64,000 nt of DNA, from NCBI RefSeq assembly GCF_022808915.1, contig NZ_JAKZFS010000005.1, forward strand, positions 1 through 64,000, in the 5' to 3' direction. The notes beneath the pieces were generated by a model. That model did not search any database. It had not been told where the DNA came from and worked only from the letters and a program-made list of their open reading frames with translations. Positions within the stretch are counted from its first letter, which is position 1; the number at the start of each line of letters is the position of its first letter. Below, piece after piece: positions 16,842 through 26,946 of the stretch. The translations under genes were made by a program, and so were the position numbers. Source of the stretch: Fundidesulfovibrio terrae (GTDB lineage: Bacteria; Desulfobacterota; Desulfovibrionia; Desulfovibrionales; Desulfovibrionaceae).

Positions 16842-17612
16842 ATGCCTGCCGGGATTCACTACGAAGTCCACGGCAGCGGCCCCGCGCTTATGCTGCTGGC
16901 AGGACTCACTCAGGACGTCACCCAATGGGGCGGGCTCATCGCCGCGCTGGCCGAGCGTTTCACGGTCATCGCGCACGACCCCAGGGGAGCGGGGCGCACC
17001 ACGGCCTCCTTCGACGGCCTGACCACGGAAGTAATGGCCCAGGACGCCCTGGCCCTGTTGGACGAACTGGACATGGCGCGCGCCCATGTTCTCGGATTTT
17101 CGCTTGGGGGCATGACCGCCCAGGTGCTGGCCGCCACCCATCCCGAACGGGTGGACAGGCTGGTATTGGCCTCGTCCGGCTCCCGGATAGGCATCCCGCC
17201 CATGGCGGCCATCCGGGCTGCGCGGACCTTGTTCGCGGCCTCGCAGTGCGCGGTGTACGCCAACGACGCCTTGATCCCCTGGCTTCTCGGTCAAAACGCT
17301 TTGCTGGATGGGAGCATCGGGCGCGGTTTCGCCACCAGGGCTTACAAGCCGAGCCTGGAGGGCTTCACGGCCCAGTGCGACGCCCTGGCCGCGCACGACG
17401 GCGGGCCTTTCCTGCCGCGTATCCTGGCTCCCACCCTCTGCCTGGCCGGTGCGCAGGACCTGCTCATCCCGCCTCCTCAGGGCCGCGACATGGCTTCAAT
17501 CATCCCTAACGCTTCATTCTGGGAACTTCCCGATAGCGGCCATATGTGCTTTCTGGAAGTACCGTCCGTCTTTCAGGATGCGCTTCTCGCGTTCCTGACC
17601 GACGACTCTTGA
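16842..17612 (+). CDS. Alpha/beta-fold hydrolase
   Basis: 256-residue cytoplasmic hydrolase, starting 1 nt after the korB-like stop, so translationally coupled. Catalytic nucleophile S87 in GFSLGG, DPRGAGRT after strand 4, acid candidate in GAQDLLIPP, and histidine in SGHMCFLE. Similar proteins are called 3-oxoadipate enol-lactonase-like or general esterases, but no pathway context supports that. Coupling to a 2-oxoacid oxidoreductase might suggest acyl-CoA or acyl-ester hydrolysis; that is speculation. Confidence 0.75.
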   Translation: MPAGIHYEVHGSGPALMLLAGLTQDVTQWGGLIAALAERFTVIAHDPRGAGRTTASFDGLTTEVMAQDALALLDELDMARAHVLGFSLGGMTAQVLAATHPERVDRLVLASSGSRIGIPPMAAIRAARTLFAASQCAVYANDALIPWLLGQNALLDGSIGRGFATRAYKPSLEGFTAQCDALAAHDGGPFLPRILAPTLCLAGAQDLLIPPPQGRDMASIIPNASFWELPDSGHMCFLEVPSVFQDALLAFLTDDS

Positions 17613-17667
17613 CCGCACTCCCAGCCTTCTTGCATGCCCAGCTTCATTCGCAGCGTTCGACGCGAGA

Positions 17668-17720
17668 GCTATAGGGGATTCCAAAGGGACTGGTCCCTTT
17701 GGCCGCCGGAGGCATCTTCT
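17668..17720 (+). repeat. Intergenic repeat, copy 2 of 3
   Basis: Blocks GGGGATTCCAAAGGGAC, GGTCCCTTTGG and CCGCCGGAGGCATC. This copy has the best hairpin (CCAAAGGGAC pairing with GGTCCCTTTGG). It lies between the convergent stops of the hydrolase and tadA. Confidence 0.8.
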
Positions 17721-17745
17721 CTCTTTGCCTTATCTTCTTAATCTT

Positions 17746-18267
17746 TCACTTTAACTTTTCCTTTCTTCTTCCCGCAAAAAATCTCGTCAGAGTGGCTCCG
17801 CATTCCTCGGCCAGTACGCCTTCGAGCACCGGAAACCTGTGGTTCAAAAACGCGAGCCCCGGCCCGTCCAGGTTGGAGACCACGGCCCCGGCCTTGGCGT
17901 CTCGAGCGCCGAAGACCAGCCCGCCGATGCGGGCGTGCACCATGGCTCCCAGGCACATGAGGCAGGGCTCCAGGGTCACGGCCAGGATGGCCCCGTTCAG
18001 GCGATAATTGCCGAGCGCAGTGCCTGCTTGGCGAAGCGCCAGTATCTCGGCATGGGCCGTGGGGTCGCTTGCGCCGATGGGGCCGTTGCAGGCTTCGGCC
18101 AGCAGGCGTCCCGTGGCGGCCTCGATGACCACCGCGCCGATGGGGGCCTCGCCGCGCCTGCCAGCGAGCCAGGCTTGGCGCAGCGCGCGGGTCATGACCA
18201 GCCGCCAGGATTTCCAGCCCGGGGGAGGGGTGGTGAAGATGGCGGCGGAGGAGTGGAAAGTGTTCAC
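17746..18267 (-). CDS. tadA: tRNA-specific adenosine deaminase
   Basis: Deaminates adenosine-34 to inosine in the anticodon of tRNA-Arg(ACG). The zinc and catalytic motifs are intact: HAE in DPTAHAEIL, and PCLMC in TLEPCLMC. The GNYRLNGA and FGARDAKAGAV blocks also match the family. The start is uncertain. GTG at 18267 gives 173 residues and includes the PPPGWKSW segment that aligns with the N-terminal helix of other TadA proteins; ATG at 18195 would lose it. Neither has a clear SD. It follows purQ by about 40 nt with a hairpin between them. Confidence 0.9.
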   Translation of the reverse strand: MNTFHSSAAIFTTPPPGWKSWRLVMTRALRQAWLAGRRGEAPIGAVVIEAATGRLLAEACNGPIGASDPTAHAEILALRQAGTALGNYRLNGAILAVTLEPCLMCLGAMVHARIGGLVFGARDAKAGAVVSNLDGPGLAFLNHRFPVLEGVLAEECGATLTRFFAGRRKEKLK

Positions 18268-18278
18268 GAGGCGGGGAA

Positions 18279-18301
18279 GGCGGGGAGACGGACTCCCCGC
18301 C
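18279..18301 (-). terminator. Hairpin between purQ and tadA
   Basis: Perfect 9-bp stem, GGCGGGGAG (18279-18287) with CTCCCCGCC (18293-18301), five-base loop. No T-run on the minus strand, so it may only weaken readthrough into tadA or act in mRNA processing. Confidence 0.4.
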
Positions 18302-18308
18302 AGTGGAA

Positions 18309-19121
18309 TTACGCGTTTTCCTTGAGGAACCTGACGCCGTTCTCCAGGATGGAGATGCCCAGGCGGGGCTTTTCGCCGCGCGTCCAGCCGGGGTGGTTGG
18401 TGGCGTGGTTGAAGGCCTCGGGGTGGGGCATGAGCCCGAGAATGCGCCCGGAGGGGTCGGTGAGCCCCGCGATGGCCATGGGCGACCCGTTGGGGTTGGC
18501 CGGGTACTCCATGGTGGGCAGCCCCGTGCCCGGATCGGCGTACTGCAGCGCGATCAGGTTCTCGGTGACGATGCGCGAGAGCGTGGCGTTGTCCTGGGGG
18601 ATGAGCAGGCCCTCGCCGTGGCGCACGGGCAGGTCCAGGTGGTCGATGCCCCGGGTGAACACGCAGGGGCTCGACTTGTTCACGCGCACCGTGACCCAGC
18701 GGTCTTCGAAGCGGCCGGAGTCGTTGTTGGAGAGCGTGACCTGGCGCTCGAAATAGTTGCCGTCCAGGGCGGGCAGGAGCCCGAGCTTCACCAGCAACTG
18801 GAAGCCGTTGCAGATGCCCAGGATCAGGCCGCCGTCCTGGATGAAGGTCCGGAGCTGGTCTAGGAGGGGTTCGCCGGTGGCAGTCTTGGCGTACTTCCAG
18901 CGGATGGCTCCGGCCTGGCCCGCGCCCAGGTCGTCCCCGTCGAGAAATCCGCCGGGGAAGATGAGAAAATTGTAGCCGGGCAGGCGGACTCGTCCGGCGG
19001 TGATGTCGGAAAAGTAGACGATATCGGTCTGGTCGGAACCGGCCAGATTGGCTCCATGGGCGGATTCCGCCTCGCAATTGGTGCCGTAGCCGGTGATCAC
19101 GAGTGTCTTGACTCGGGCCAT
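18309..19121 (-). CDS. purQ: Phosphoribosylformylglycinamidine synthase, glutaminase subunit
   Basis: Supplies ammonia from glutamine for the fourth step of purine synthesis. 270 residues; class-I amidotransferase triad C104 (GICNGFQLL), H233 and E235 (MPHPEAF), and the PurQ signature GYGTNCE at 11-17. This is longer than the common 220-230-residue PurQ. Start set at ATG 19121 with GGAG upstream; an in-frame ATG at 19184 lacks support. No purL or purS is seen in the window. Confidence 0.93.
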   Translation of the reverse strand: MARVKTLVITGYGTNCEAESAHGANLAGSDQTDIVYFSDITAGRVRLPGYNFLIFPGGFLDGDDLGAGQAGAIRWKYAKTATGEPLLDQLRTFIQDGGLILGICNGFQLLVKLGLLPALDGNYFERQVTLSNNDSGRFEDRWVTVRVNKSSPCVFTRGIDHLDLPVRHGEGLLIPQDNATLSRIVTENLIALQYADPGTGLPTMEYPANPNGSPMAIAGLTDPSGRILGLMPHPEAFNHATNHPGWTRGEKPRLGISILENGVRFLKENA

Positions 19122-19168
19122 GAACAACGCTCCAGGGGTTTCTTGAAAAAATCGGTCCAGTCGCTTAG

Positions 19169-21447
<2,279 letters not shown>

Positions 21448-21483
21448 CCTCTCGCCCGCCATATCGCCGCCCAAGCCAGCGAA

Positions 21484-21536
21484 ACTATACTGGATTCCAA
21501 AGGGGCGAGCCCCTAAGGCCTAAGGAGGCTTTTCCC
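21484..21536 (+). repeat. Intergenic repeat, copy 3 of 3
   Basis: CTATACTGGATTCCAAAGGGG, then CCCCTAAGGCC and TAAGGAGGC. Same block order as the copy at 17668. The rest of the kdsC-rpoN gap (21448-21698) shows no gene; rpoN's promoter probably lies in its second half. Confidence 0.7.
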
Positions 21537-21698
21537 CTGATCCGCTACGCTCCACCGCGCTACAGCCTCCCGCCCACTGTTGTGAATTCCCGTCAAGTCT
21601 TGCCACCCCCGCCTTTTTAGTGCATAACCGCCACGGTTGAACGGTGGTCCGGCATTTTTCTTGCTTGCCGCAGAACTTTCACGAGGACAGACGCACGC

Positions 21699-23138
21699 AT
21701 GGCCCTTGAGCTCAGACAGCAACTCAAGCTTTCGCAGCAGCTGGTGATGACACCCCAGCTGCAGCAGGCCATCAAGCTGTTGCAGCTCTCCCGGCTGGAG
21801 CTGGTTGAGACCGTGCAGCAGGAGATGCTCGAGAATCCCCTGCTGGAAGAGGTCCAGGTCGACGACGAGCGCCCCGAGCCCACCATCGCCGAGGATTCCC
21901 ACGCGCCTGACGCCACCCAGGAAGAGGGGGCCATGCAGCGCGAGCTCATGAAGACCGCCGAATGGGACGACTACATCGGCGACTTCGCTTCCACCTCCCG
22001 CCAGGCCACGGTGCGCGAGTACGAGGCCCCGGAGGAGGGCATGTCCTTCGAGGCCAGGCTGGCCTCCAAGACCTCGCTCGAGGGCCATCTCTCCTGGCAG
22101 ATCAACCTCTCCCCCTTCACCGAACGCCAGCGAGTCATCGCCGACGACATCGTGGGCAACCTGGACTCCGTGGGCTACCTACAGTCCACCGTGGAAGAGA
22201 TCGCCGCCACCACCGGCGCCACCCCCGAAGAGGTGGAGGTGGTCCTGCACGCCCTGCAGCGCTTCGACCCGGTGGGGATCGCCGCGCGCACCCCGCAGGA
22301 GTGCCTGCTCACCCAGTTGGAAGTTTACGGCTACACCGACCCGGTGCTCCTGGAGATCGTGCGCGAGCACCTGGAGGACCTGGAAAAGAAGCGCTACAAG
22401 CCCCTGGCCAAGAAGTTCCGCATCACCCTCGAGGACATCAAGGAATACCTGGACATCATCCAGACCCTCGACCCTCTGCCAGGCTCACACTTCAGCTCCT
22501 CCGATCCGGTCTACGTGAGTCCCGACGCCTACGTGTACAAGTACGGCGAGGACTTCATCATCGTGCTCAACGAGGACGGCCTGCCCAAGCTCCAGCTTTC
22601 CCCCTATTACATGGAGGACATGAGCCGTTCCAGCGGGAGCAAGGACAAGGACTACCTCCAGGACAAGATGCGCTCGGCCCAGTGGCTCATGAAGAGCCTG
22701 TACCAGCGCCAGCGGACGTTGTTCAAGGTCCTGGAATCGATAGTGAAATTTCAGCGGGACTTCTTCGAGGACGGGGTTACGAAATTAAAGCCCCTCATCC
22801 TCAAGGACGTGGCCGACGACATCGGCATGCACGAATCCACTGTGAGCCGCATCACCACGAGCAAATACGTGGCCACCCCGCACGGCATCTACGAACTCAA
22901 GTTTTTCTTCAACTCCGCCCTGGAGTTGGACGACGGCACTTCCGTGGGTTCGGAGTCGGTGAAGGCGCTCATCAAGCAGCTCATCTCCGGCGAGGATCCC
23001 AAGAAGCCCGTGAGCGACGAGCAGATCGCGGACACCCTCAAGCAGAAGCTGCAGGTCAACATCGCCCGCCGTACCGTGGCCAAGTACCGCATGGCCATGG
23101 GCATCGACTCCTCGTCCAAGCGCAAGGAAGTCTTGTAA
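21699..23138 (+). CDS. rpoN: RNA polymerase sigma-54 factor
   Basis: Directs RNA polymerase to -24/-12 promoters and needs AAA+ activators. 479 residues with the N-terminal activator-response region (LSQQLVMTPQLQQAIKLLQL), an acidic linker, core-binding domain, and the C-terminal RpoN box ARRTVAKYR at 456-464. First gene of the cluster rpoN-hpf-ptsN-rapZ-PTS, a very common arrangement. GAGGA about 11 nt before the ATG. Confidence 0.98.
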   Translation: MALELRQQLKLSQQLVMTPQLQQAIKLLQLSRLELVETVQQEMLENPLLEEVQVDDERPEPTIAEDSHAPDATQEEGAMQRELMKTAEWDDYIGDFASTSRQATVREYEAPEEGMSFEARLASKTSLEGHLSWQINLSPFTERQRVIADDIVGNLDSVGYLQSTVEEIAATTGATPEEVEVVLHALQRFDPVGIAARTPQECLLTQLEVYGYTDPVLLEIVREHLEDLEKKRYKPLAKKFRITLEDIKEYLDIIQTLDPLPGSHFSSSDPVYVSPDAYVYKYGEDFIIVLNEDGLPKLQLSPYYMEDMSRSSGSKDKDYLQDKMRSAQWLMKSLYQRQRTLFKVLESIVKFQRDFFEDGVTKLKPLILKDVADDIGMHESTVSRITTSKYVATPHGIYELKFFFNSALELDDGTSVGSESVKALIKQLISGEDPKKPVSDEQIADTLKQKLQVNIARRTVAKYRMAMGIDSSSKRKEVL

Positions 23139-23180
23139 TCACGCCGCGCGTCTTTTCGCGGCCACACCTCGGAGGTAGAT

Positions 23181-23720
23181 ATGAACATTGCTTTCTATTT
23201 CAAGAATTTTGAGCCGTCCCCCGGTCTGCGCGAATACGCCGCCAAGCGTTTCGACAAACTGGCCAAATACATGCCCAATGCCGACAACGCCGAAGTGGTG
23301 GTCACGCTGCTGGTCGAAAAGACCCGCCAGATCGCCGATGTGGTGATCGACGCGGACGCCATGCACATCTCCGCCCATGAGCGCTCCGACGACATGTACT
23401 CCACCATCGACATGATCACGGACAAGCTCGAGGCCCAGGTGCGCAAGATGCGCGAGAAGATGAAGGACCGCCGCAAGGCCGCGTCTTCCGACGTCACCAT
23501 GGGCGTGGTCAGCTTCACCGATGAGGGCAAGGTCCACTCCATCGAGGAATCCGACAAGTACAGCCCCAAGCCCATGAGCGTTGAAGAGGCCGCCGAGCAG
23601 ATCACCGCCATGAAGTACGAATTCCTGGTGTTCTTCAACTCCGAGGCCGAGCGTATCAACGTCATCTACAAGCGCAAGAATGGCGACTTCGGTCTGATCG
23701 ACCCTGGAGTTTCCCTCTGA
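23181..23720 (+). CDS. hpf: Ribosome hibernation promoting factor, long form
   Basis: 179 residues: N-terminal S30AE ribosome-binding domain (about 1-100), linker, and a C-terminal dimerisation domain (about 122-178, PKPMSVEEAAEQI, ending NGDFGLIDP). Long HPF proteins join two 70S ribosomes into inactive 100S dimers during starvation. SD GGAGG upstream of ATG. Its stop overlaps the start of ptsN (TGATG). Confidence 0.96.
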   Translation: MNIAFYFKNFEPSPGLREYAAKRFDKLAKYMPNADNAEVVVTLLVEKTRQIADVVIDADAMHISAHERSDDMYSTIDMITDKLEAQVRKMREKMKDRRKAASSDVTMGVVSFTDEGKVHSIEESDKYSPKPMSVEEAAEQITAMKYEFLVFFNSEAERINVIYKRKNGDFGLIDPGVSL

Positions 23721-24172
23721 TGCGGCTGGGGGAGTTTCTGCGCAAGGATTTCGTGCTCGACGACCTGCAAGCGTCGGACAAGCCCGAAGTGCTCCGCGAA
23801 CTGGTGTCCCCCGTGGCCCAGGCTTTCCCGGACGTGAGTCCCGAGAAGGCCCTGCGGGTGCTCATGGACCGCGAAAACCTGGGCACCACGGGCATCGGCG
23901 ACGCCGTGGCCATTCCCCACGGGAAGATGGACTCCCTCAAGGAGATCGTCATCGTGGCGGGGCGCAGCCGGGGCGGAGTCGATTTCGAGGCCCTGGACCA
24001 CAAGCCTTGCCGGATATTCTTCCTGGTCCTGGCCCCGGAACATGTGGCGGGCATGCATTTGCGTATCCTGGCCCAGATATCCAGGCTCCTCTCCGATGAG
24101 GGGTTCCGGGAATCCTTCCTGGACGCCCCGGACCGGGAAAGCCTCTGGCGCGTGCTGTCCAGCCATTCCTGA
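23720..24172 (+). CDS. ptsN: PTS IIA-Ntr regulatory protein
   Basis: 150 residues of the fructose/nitrogen IIA fold, with the phosphorylated histidine H67 in AIPHGK. In the nitrogen PTS the phosphorylation state regulates K+ transport, the RapZ/GlmS circuit or sigma-54-linked functions. It overlaps the hpf stop by one base and precedes rapZ, the classic gene order. Confidence 0.94.
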   Translation: MRLGEFLRKDFVLDDLQASDKPEVLRELVSPVAQAFPDVSPEKALRVLMDRENLGTTGIGDAVAIPHGKMDSLKEIVIVAGRSRGGVDFEALDHKPCRIFFLVLAPEHVAGMHLRILAQISRLLSDEGFRESFLDAPDRESLWRVLSSHS

Positions 24173-24278
24173 GGCGGCATCCGTTTCGTGATGATTCCCG
24201 GTCGATGATGTGCTAGCGTCCATCCCCGTCGCGCTTAAGAAGGCGCGGCGGGGATGTCTTTTTCAAGGAGCGCGCGAC

Positions 24279-25163
24279 ATGGCCTCTTCGGTCAAGCTGC
24301 CCGTGGTGGTGATTTCGGGCCTCTCCGGGTCCGGCAAGTCCACGGCCCTCAACGTCTTCGAGGACCTGGGCTATTTCTGCGTGGACGGCCTGCCCGCAAG
24401 CCTCATGCCCAAGCTGGTGAGCCTTTTCGAAGGCCAGGGAGCCAACCGCTACCGGGGCCTCGCCCTGGGCATGGACATGCGCCAGGCGGGCTTCGACTCC
24501 GGCTGGCAGCCCGCCATGGAGGAGTTGCGCGCCGCGGGCAACCTGCCCCAGATCGTGTTCATCGAGGCCGCCACCCAGGAGATCATGCGCCGCTACGCCA
24601 CCACGCGCCGCCCACATCCCTTCGAGGCAGAGGGGTACGGGCTGGGCGAGGCCGTGGAGGAGGAACGCCGCCGCATGGCCCCCTTGCGCGACGCGGCCGA
24701 CCTGGTCATGGACACCACCGACTTCTCCATCCACGACCTGCGCCGCCAACTGCAGGACAAATGGAAGTTCCTGGAGGGCAAGGGGCCTTCCATGAAGGTG
24801 CACATCATGAGCTTCGGGTTCAAGTATGGCATCCCCACCGAATCCGACCTGCTCTTCGACCTACGCTTTCTGCCCAACCCCTATTTCGAACCAGCTCTCA
24901 AGCCACTGTCCGGACAGGACAAATCCATCGTGGAGTATGTCCTTGACTCCAAGGAGGGCAGGGTGTTCCTGCCCAAGCTGGAGGCATTCCTTCAAGACCT
25001 TATCCCCATGTACGCCAAGGAAGGCCGCTACCGGCTGACAATCTCGCTTGGCTGCACCGGGGGCAGGCATCGCTCCGTGGCCACGGCCGAGGCCGTCTTT
25101 GACACCTTGCGCAAGGCGGGGTACACGGTCTCGCTGGAACACCGCCATATCGAAAAAGGCTGA
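24279..25163 (+). CDS. rapZ: RNase adapter protein RapZ
   Basis: 294 residues. N-terminal P-loop GLSGSGKS (14-21), Walker B-like region with VFIEA, and the conserved C-terminal domain with GCTGGRHRSV, which in E. coli binds sRNA and glucosamine-6-phosphate to control glmS expression. Start placed at ATG 24279 with AAGGAG 8 nt upstream. Cotranscribed with ptsN and the PTS genes downstream. Whether a GlmY/GlmZ-type sRNA exists here is unknown. Confidence 0.95.
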   Translation: MASSVKLPVVVISGLSGSGKSTALNVFEDLGYFCVDGLPASLMPKLVSLFEGQGANRYRGLALGMDMRQAGFDSGWQPAMEELRAAGNLPQIVFIEAATQEIMRRYATTRRPHPFEAEGYGLGEAVEEERRRMAPLRDAADLVMDTTDFSIHDLRRQLQDKWKFLEGKGPSMKVHIMSFGFKYGIPTESDLLFDLRFLPNPYFEPALKPLSGQDKSIVEYVLDSKEGRVFLPKLEAFLQDLIPMYAKEGRYRLTISLGCTGGRHRSVATAEAVFDTLRKAGYTVSLEHRHIEKG

Positions 25164-25173
25164 TATTTCAACA

Positions 25174-25611
25174 ATGAACGACAAGAATATATCCGGCGCC
25201 CCGGTCGGCGTGGTCATCGTGACCCACACCGACTACGGCGACAGGCTTCTCAAGGCCGCCGAAATGATCATCGGCCCCCAGGAGCACACCCGCACCGTTT
25301 CCGTGGACGTGGGCGTGGACACCGTGGAAACCGTCAAGGAGCTCGAACGGTCCATCAAGGCCGTGGAGCAGGGCGCGGGCGTGATCATCGTCACCGACAT
25401 GTTCGGGGGCACTCCCACCAACCTCTCGCTGTCGCTCATCGGGCAACATCGTATCGAGGTGGTCACGGGCGTGAACCTGCCCATGCTCATAAAAATCCTT
25501 TCCACCCGTACCAAAGCCCTGGAGCTCCTGGCCGCCGACGCCAAGACCGCGGGCGTGCAGGGCATCGTGGTGGCCGGGGAAATCCTGCGAAAACGGGTCG
25601 CCGGGGAGTAG
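25174..25611 (+). CDS. Mannose-family PTS IIA component
   Basis: 145 residues of the EIIA-Man fold. The phosphoryl-accepting histidine is H18 in IVTHTDYG, and the second hallmark DMFGGTPTN is intact. It lies 10 nt after rapZ and 6 nt before the IIB gene. With IIB and a frameshifted IIC but no IID in view, the system may be regulatory rather than a sugar transporter. Confidence 0.9.
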   Translation: MNDKNISGAPVGVVIVTHTDYGDRLLKAAEMIIGPQEHTRTVSVDVGVDTVETVKELERSIKAVEQGAGVIIVTDMFGGTPTNLSLSLIGQHRIEVVTGVNLPMLIKILSTRTKALELLAADAKTAGVQGIVVAGEILRKRVAGE

Positions 25612-25617
25612 TCCGGG

Positions 25618-26073
25618 GTGTTCTGGGTACGCATCGACAACCGTCTCGTGCACGGCCAGATCATCGAAGCCTGGCTGCCTTTCACCGACGCCAACGCCAT
25701 CGTGGTGGCCAACGACGAACTGGCCGCCGACGAGTTGCGCCAGCAGATCATGTCCATCGCCATCCCCCTTGGGGTCGACATCTCCTTCGTCCAGGTGAAT
25801 CTGGCCCAGGCATATCTGTCGGGCCGCAAGCTCCTGGGCAAGGACGTGCTGGTGCTGTTCGCCTCCTGCCCGGACGCGCGGCGGGCCTTCGACGCCGGGC
25901 TCAAGTTCGCCCGCCTGAACCTGGGCAACCTGCACTACGGGCCGGGCAAGAAGCAGATCTGCCAGCACATCGCCTTAAGCGGCGAGGATGAGGGCTGCCT
26001 CGATTTCCTCAAGGGCCAGGGCGTGAACCTGGATTACCGCTGCGTGCCGGGCGACCCGGTGGAGATATCCTGA
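25618..26073 (+). CDS. Mannose-family PTS IIB component
   Basis: 151 residues with the IIB-Man active-site histidine H12 in RIDNRLVHGQ. GTG start with GGGGAG upstream. Accepts phosphate from IIA. The usual length for this subunit is about 155-165. Its gene is followed after 79 nt by the IIC-like gene. Confidence 0.92.
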   Translation: MFWVRIDNRLVHGQIIEAWLPFTDANAIVVANDELAADELRQQIMSIAIPLGVDISFVQVNLAQAYLSGRKLLGKDVLVLFASCPDARRAFDAGLKFARLNLGNLHYGPGKKQICQHIALSGEDEGCLDFLKGQGVNLDYRCVPGDPVEIS

Positions 26074-26152
26074 AGAGCCCGAGGGCCGCTTCACATTCGG
26101 GCGCATTTGAGGCATTCTGAAGAAAAGCTGACGGACCAGGACGAAAAGACCC

Positions 26153-26847
26153 ATGGAACTGCACGCCGACGTCATCCCTTTCATCCTCGCCACCGCTTTT
26201 TTTTTGCCCTTTTTTCCTGCTTCCGCTTCCTGATCAATCTGCCCCTGCTTGACCGGCCTCTCACGGTGGGGTTCGTGTGGGGCCTTATCACCGGCGACTG
26301 GGCGTCGAGCCTGGGCATCTGCCTGTTCTTCGAGCTTCTCTGGCTGGACATCTTCCCGGCCGGAACCATCATCCAGCCACATTCCCTGGCCCCGGCCCTG
26401 GCCAGCCTGGCCGTGGTGCACCATTTCGCCCTGCGGCAACCGGCCCTGGCCGCCGTGGTCATGCTGGCGGCGCTTCCGCTGGGGCGGGCTTTCGCCGTGA
26501 TCGAGCGCTACCACCGCCAATACGAGAACCTGGCCTTCGAGCGCCTCATGCTCTGGGCCAAGCGCAGTTCAGGCGGACCCGGCCCTGCCTCGCTCACCCG
26601 CCGCTCCATGCTGGTCATGTTGCCGGTGAACGTCGTGGCCTTCGCCCTGGCCCTGTCCGGGCTTCTGGTGGTCACGCACCTGATGCTCCCCCGGCTGACG
26701 CCGCTTCTGGGCTCGGTGCCGCTCAAGTGGCCTCACCTCTGGGTGGTGGCCAGCATCGGGGCAGTGCTTTCGCTTCGGCACCGCCCGGCCTACGCCGTGC
26801 TCCTTGGGGGCGTGGCCTTGGCCGTGCTCAGCCGTTTGCTGATATGA
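26153..26847 (+). CDS. Mannose-type PTS IIC-like membrane protein, frame interrupted at a T9 run
   Basis: The natural N-terminus is the ATG at 26153 (MELHADVIPFILATAFF), the first half of a hydrophobic helix. That frame stops at 26237-26239. The rest of the protein (FALFSCFRFLINLPLLDRP and on to 26847) is in the -1 frame. Slipping back one base in the T9 run (26197-26205) joins the two into about 231 residues with several membrane helices and the IIC-like VGFVWGLITGDW segment. An alternative TTG at 26107 keeps one frame but gives a charged, His/Arg-rich N-terminus unlike a membrane protein. So this is either real -1 slippage, a phase-variable or broken gene, or a base-count error in the run. 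Confidence 0.7.
26197..26205 (+). other. T9 slippery run in the PTS IIC gene
   Basis: Nine T residues read as GCT-TTT-TTT-TTG in the ATG frame; a U-UUU-UUU heptamer is a textbook -1 slippery sequence and also a transcriptional-slippage site. A second T6 run follows at 26210-26215. Confidence 0.6.
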
Positions 26848-26875
26848 GTTCCGGAGCAATGTTGGACAAAGCCGC

Positions 26876-26904
26876 TTGGCAACCGGCGATCTTTGTGATA
26901 TTTC
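26876..26904 (+). promoter_or_regulatory. Possible promoter for ppaC
   Basis: TTGGCA (26876-26881), 17-nt spacer ending with a TG, then TATTTC (26899-26904). It lies about 43 nt before the ppaC ATG. A sigma-54 reading was tested and fails on GG-GC spacing. Confidence 0.35.
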
Positions 26905-26946
26905 CCACAAGTTCATTTTGCACATCACCTCAGGAGGGATTCGAAC

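Noticed and set aside
17746-19077. A 443-codon minus-strand frame as a single gene
   Set aside because: The first two thirds are a shifted reading of purQ; only the end is tadA.
26107-26847. IIC-like gene starting at TTG 26107 without a frameshift
   Set aside because: The resulting N-terminus is charged and His/Arg-rich, unlike a membrane helix, while the ATG 26153 frame gives a proper hydrophobic start up to the T9 run.
26876-26904. Sigma-54 promoter before ppaC
   Set aside because: TTGGCA looks like a -24 box but there is no GC at the required distance for the -12 box.
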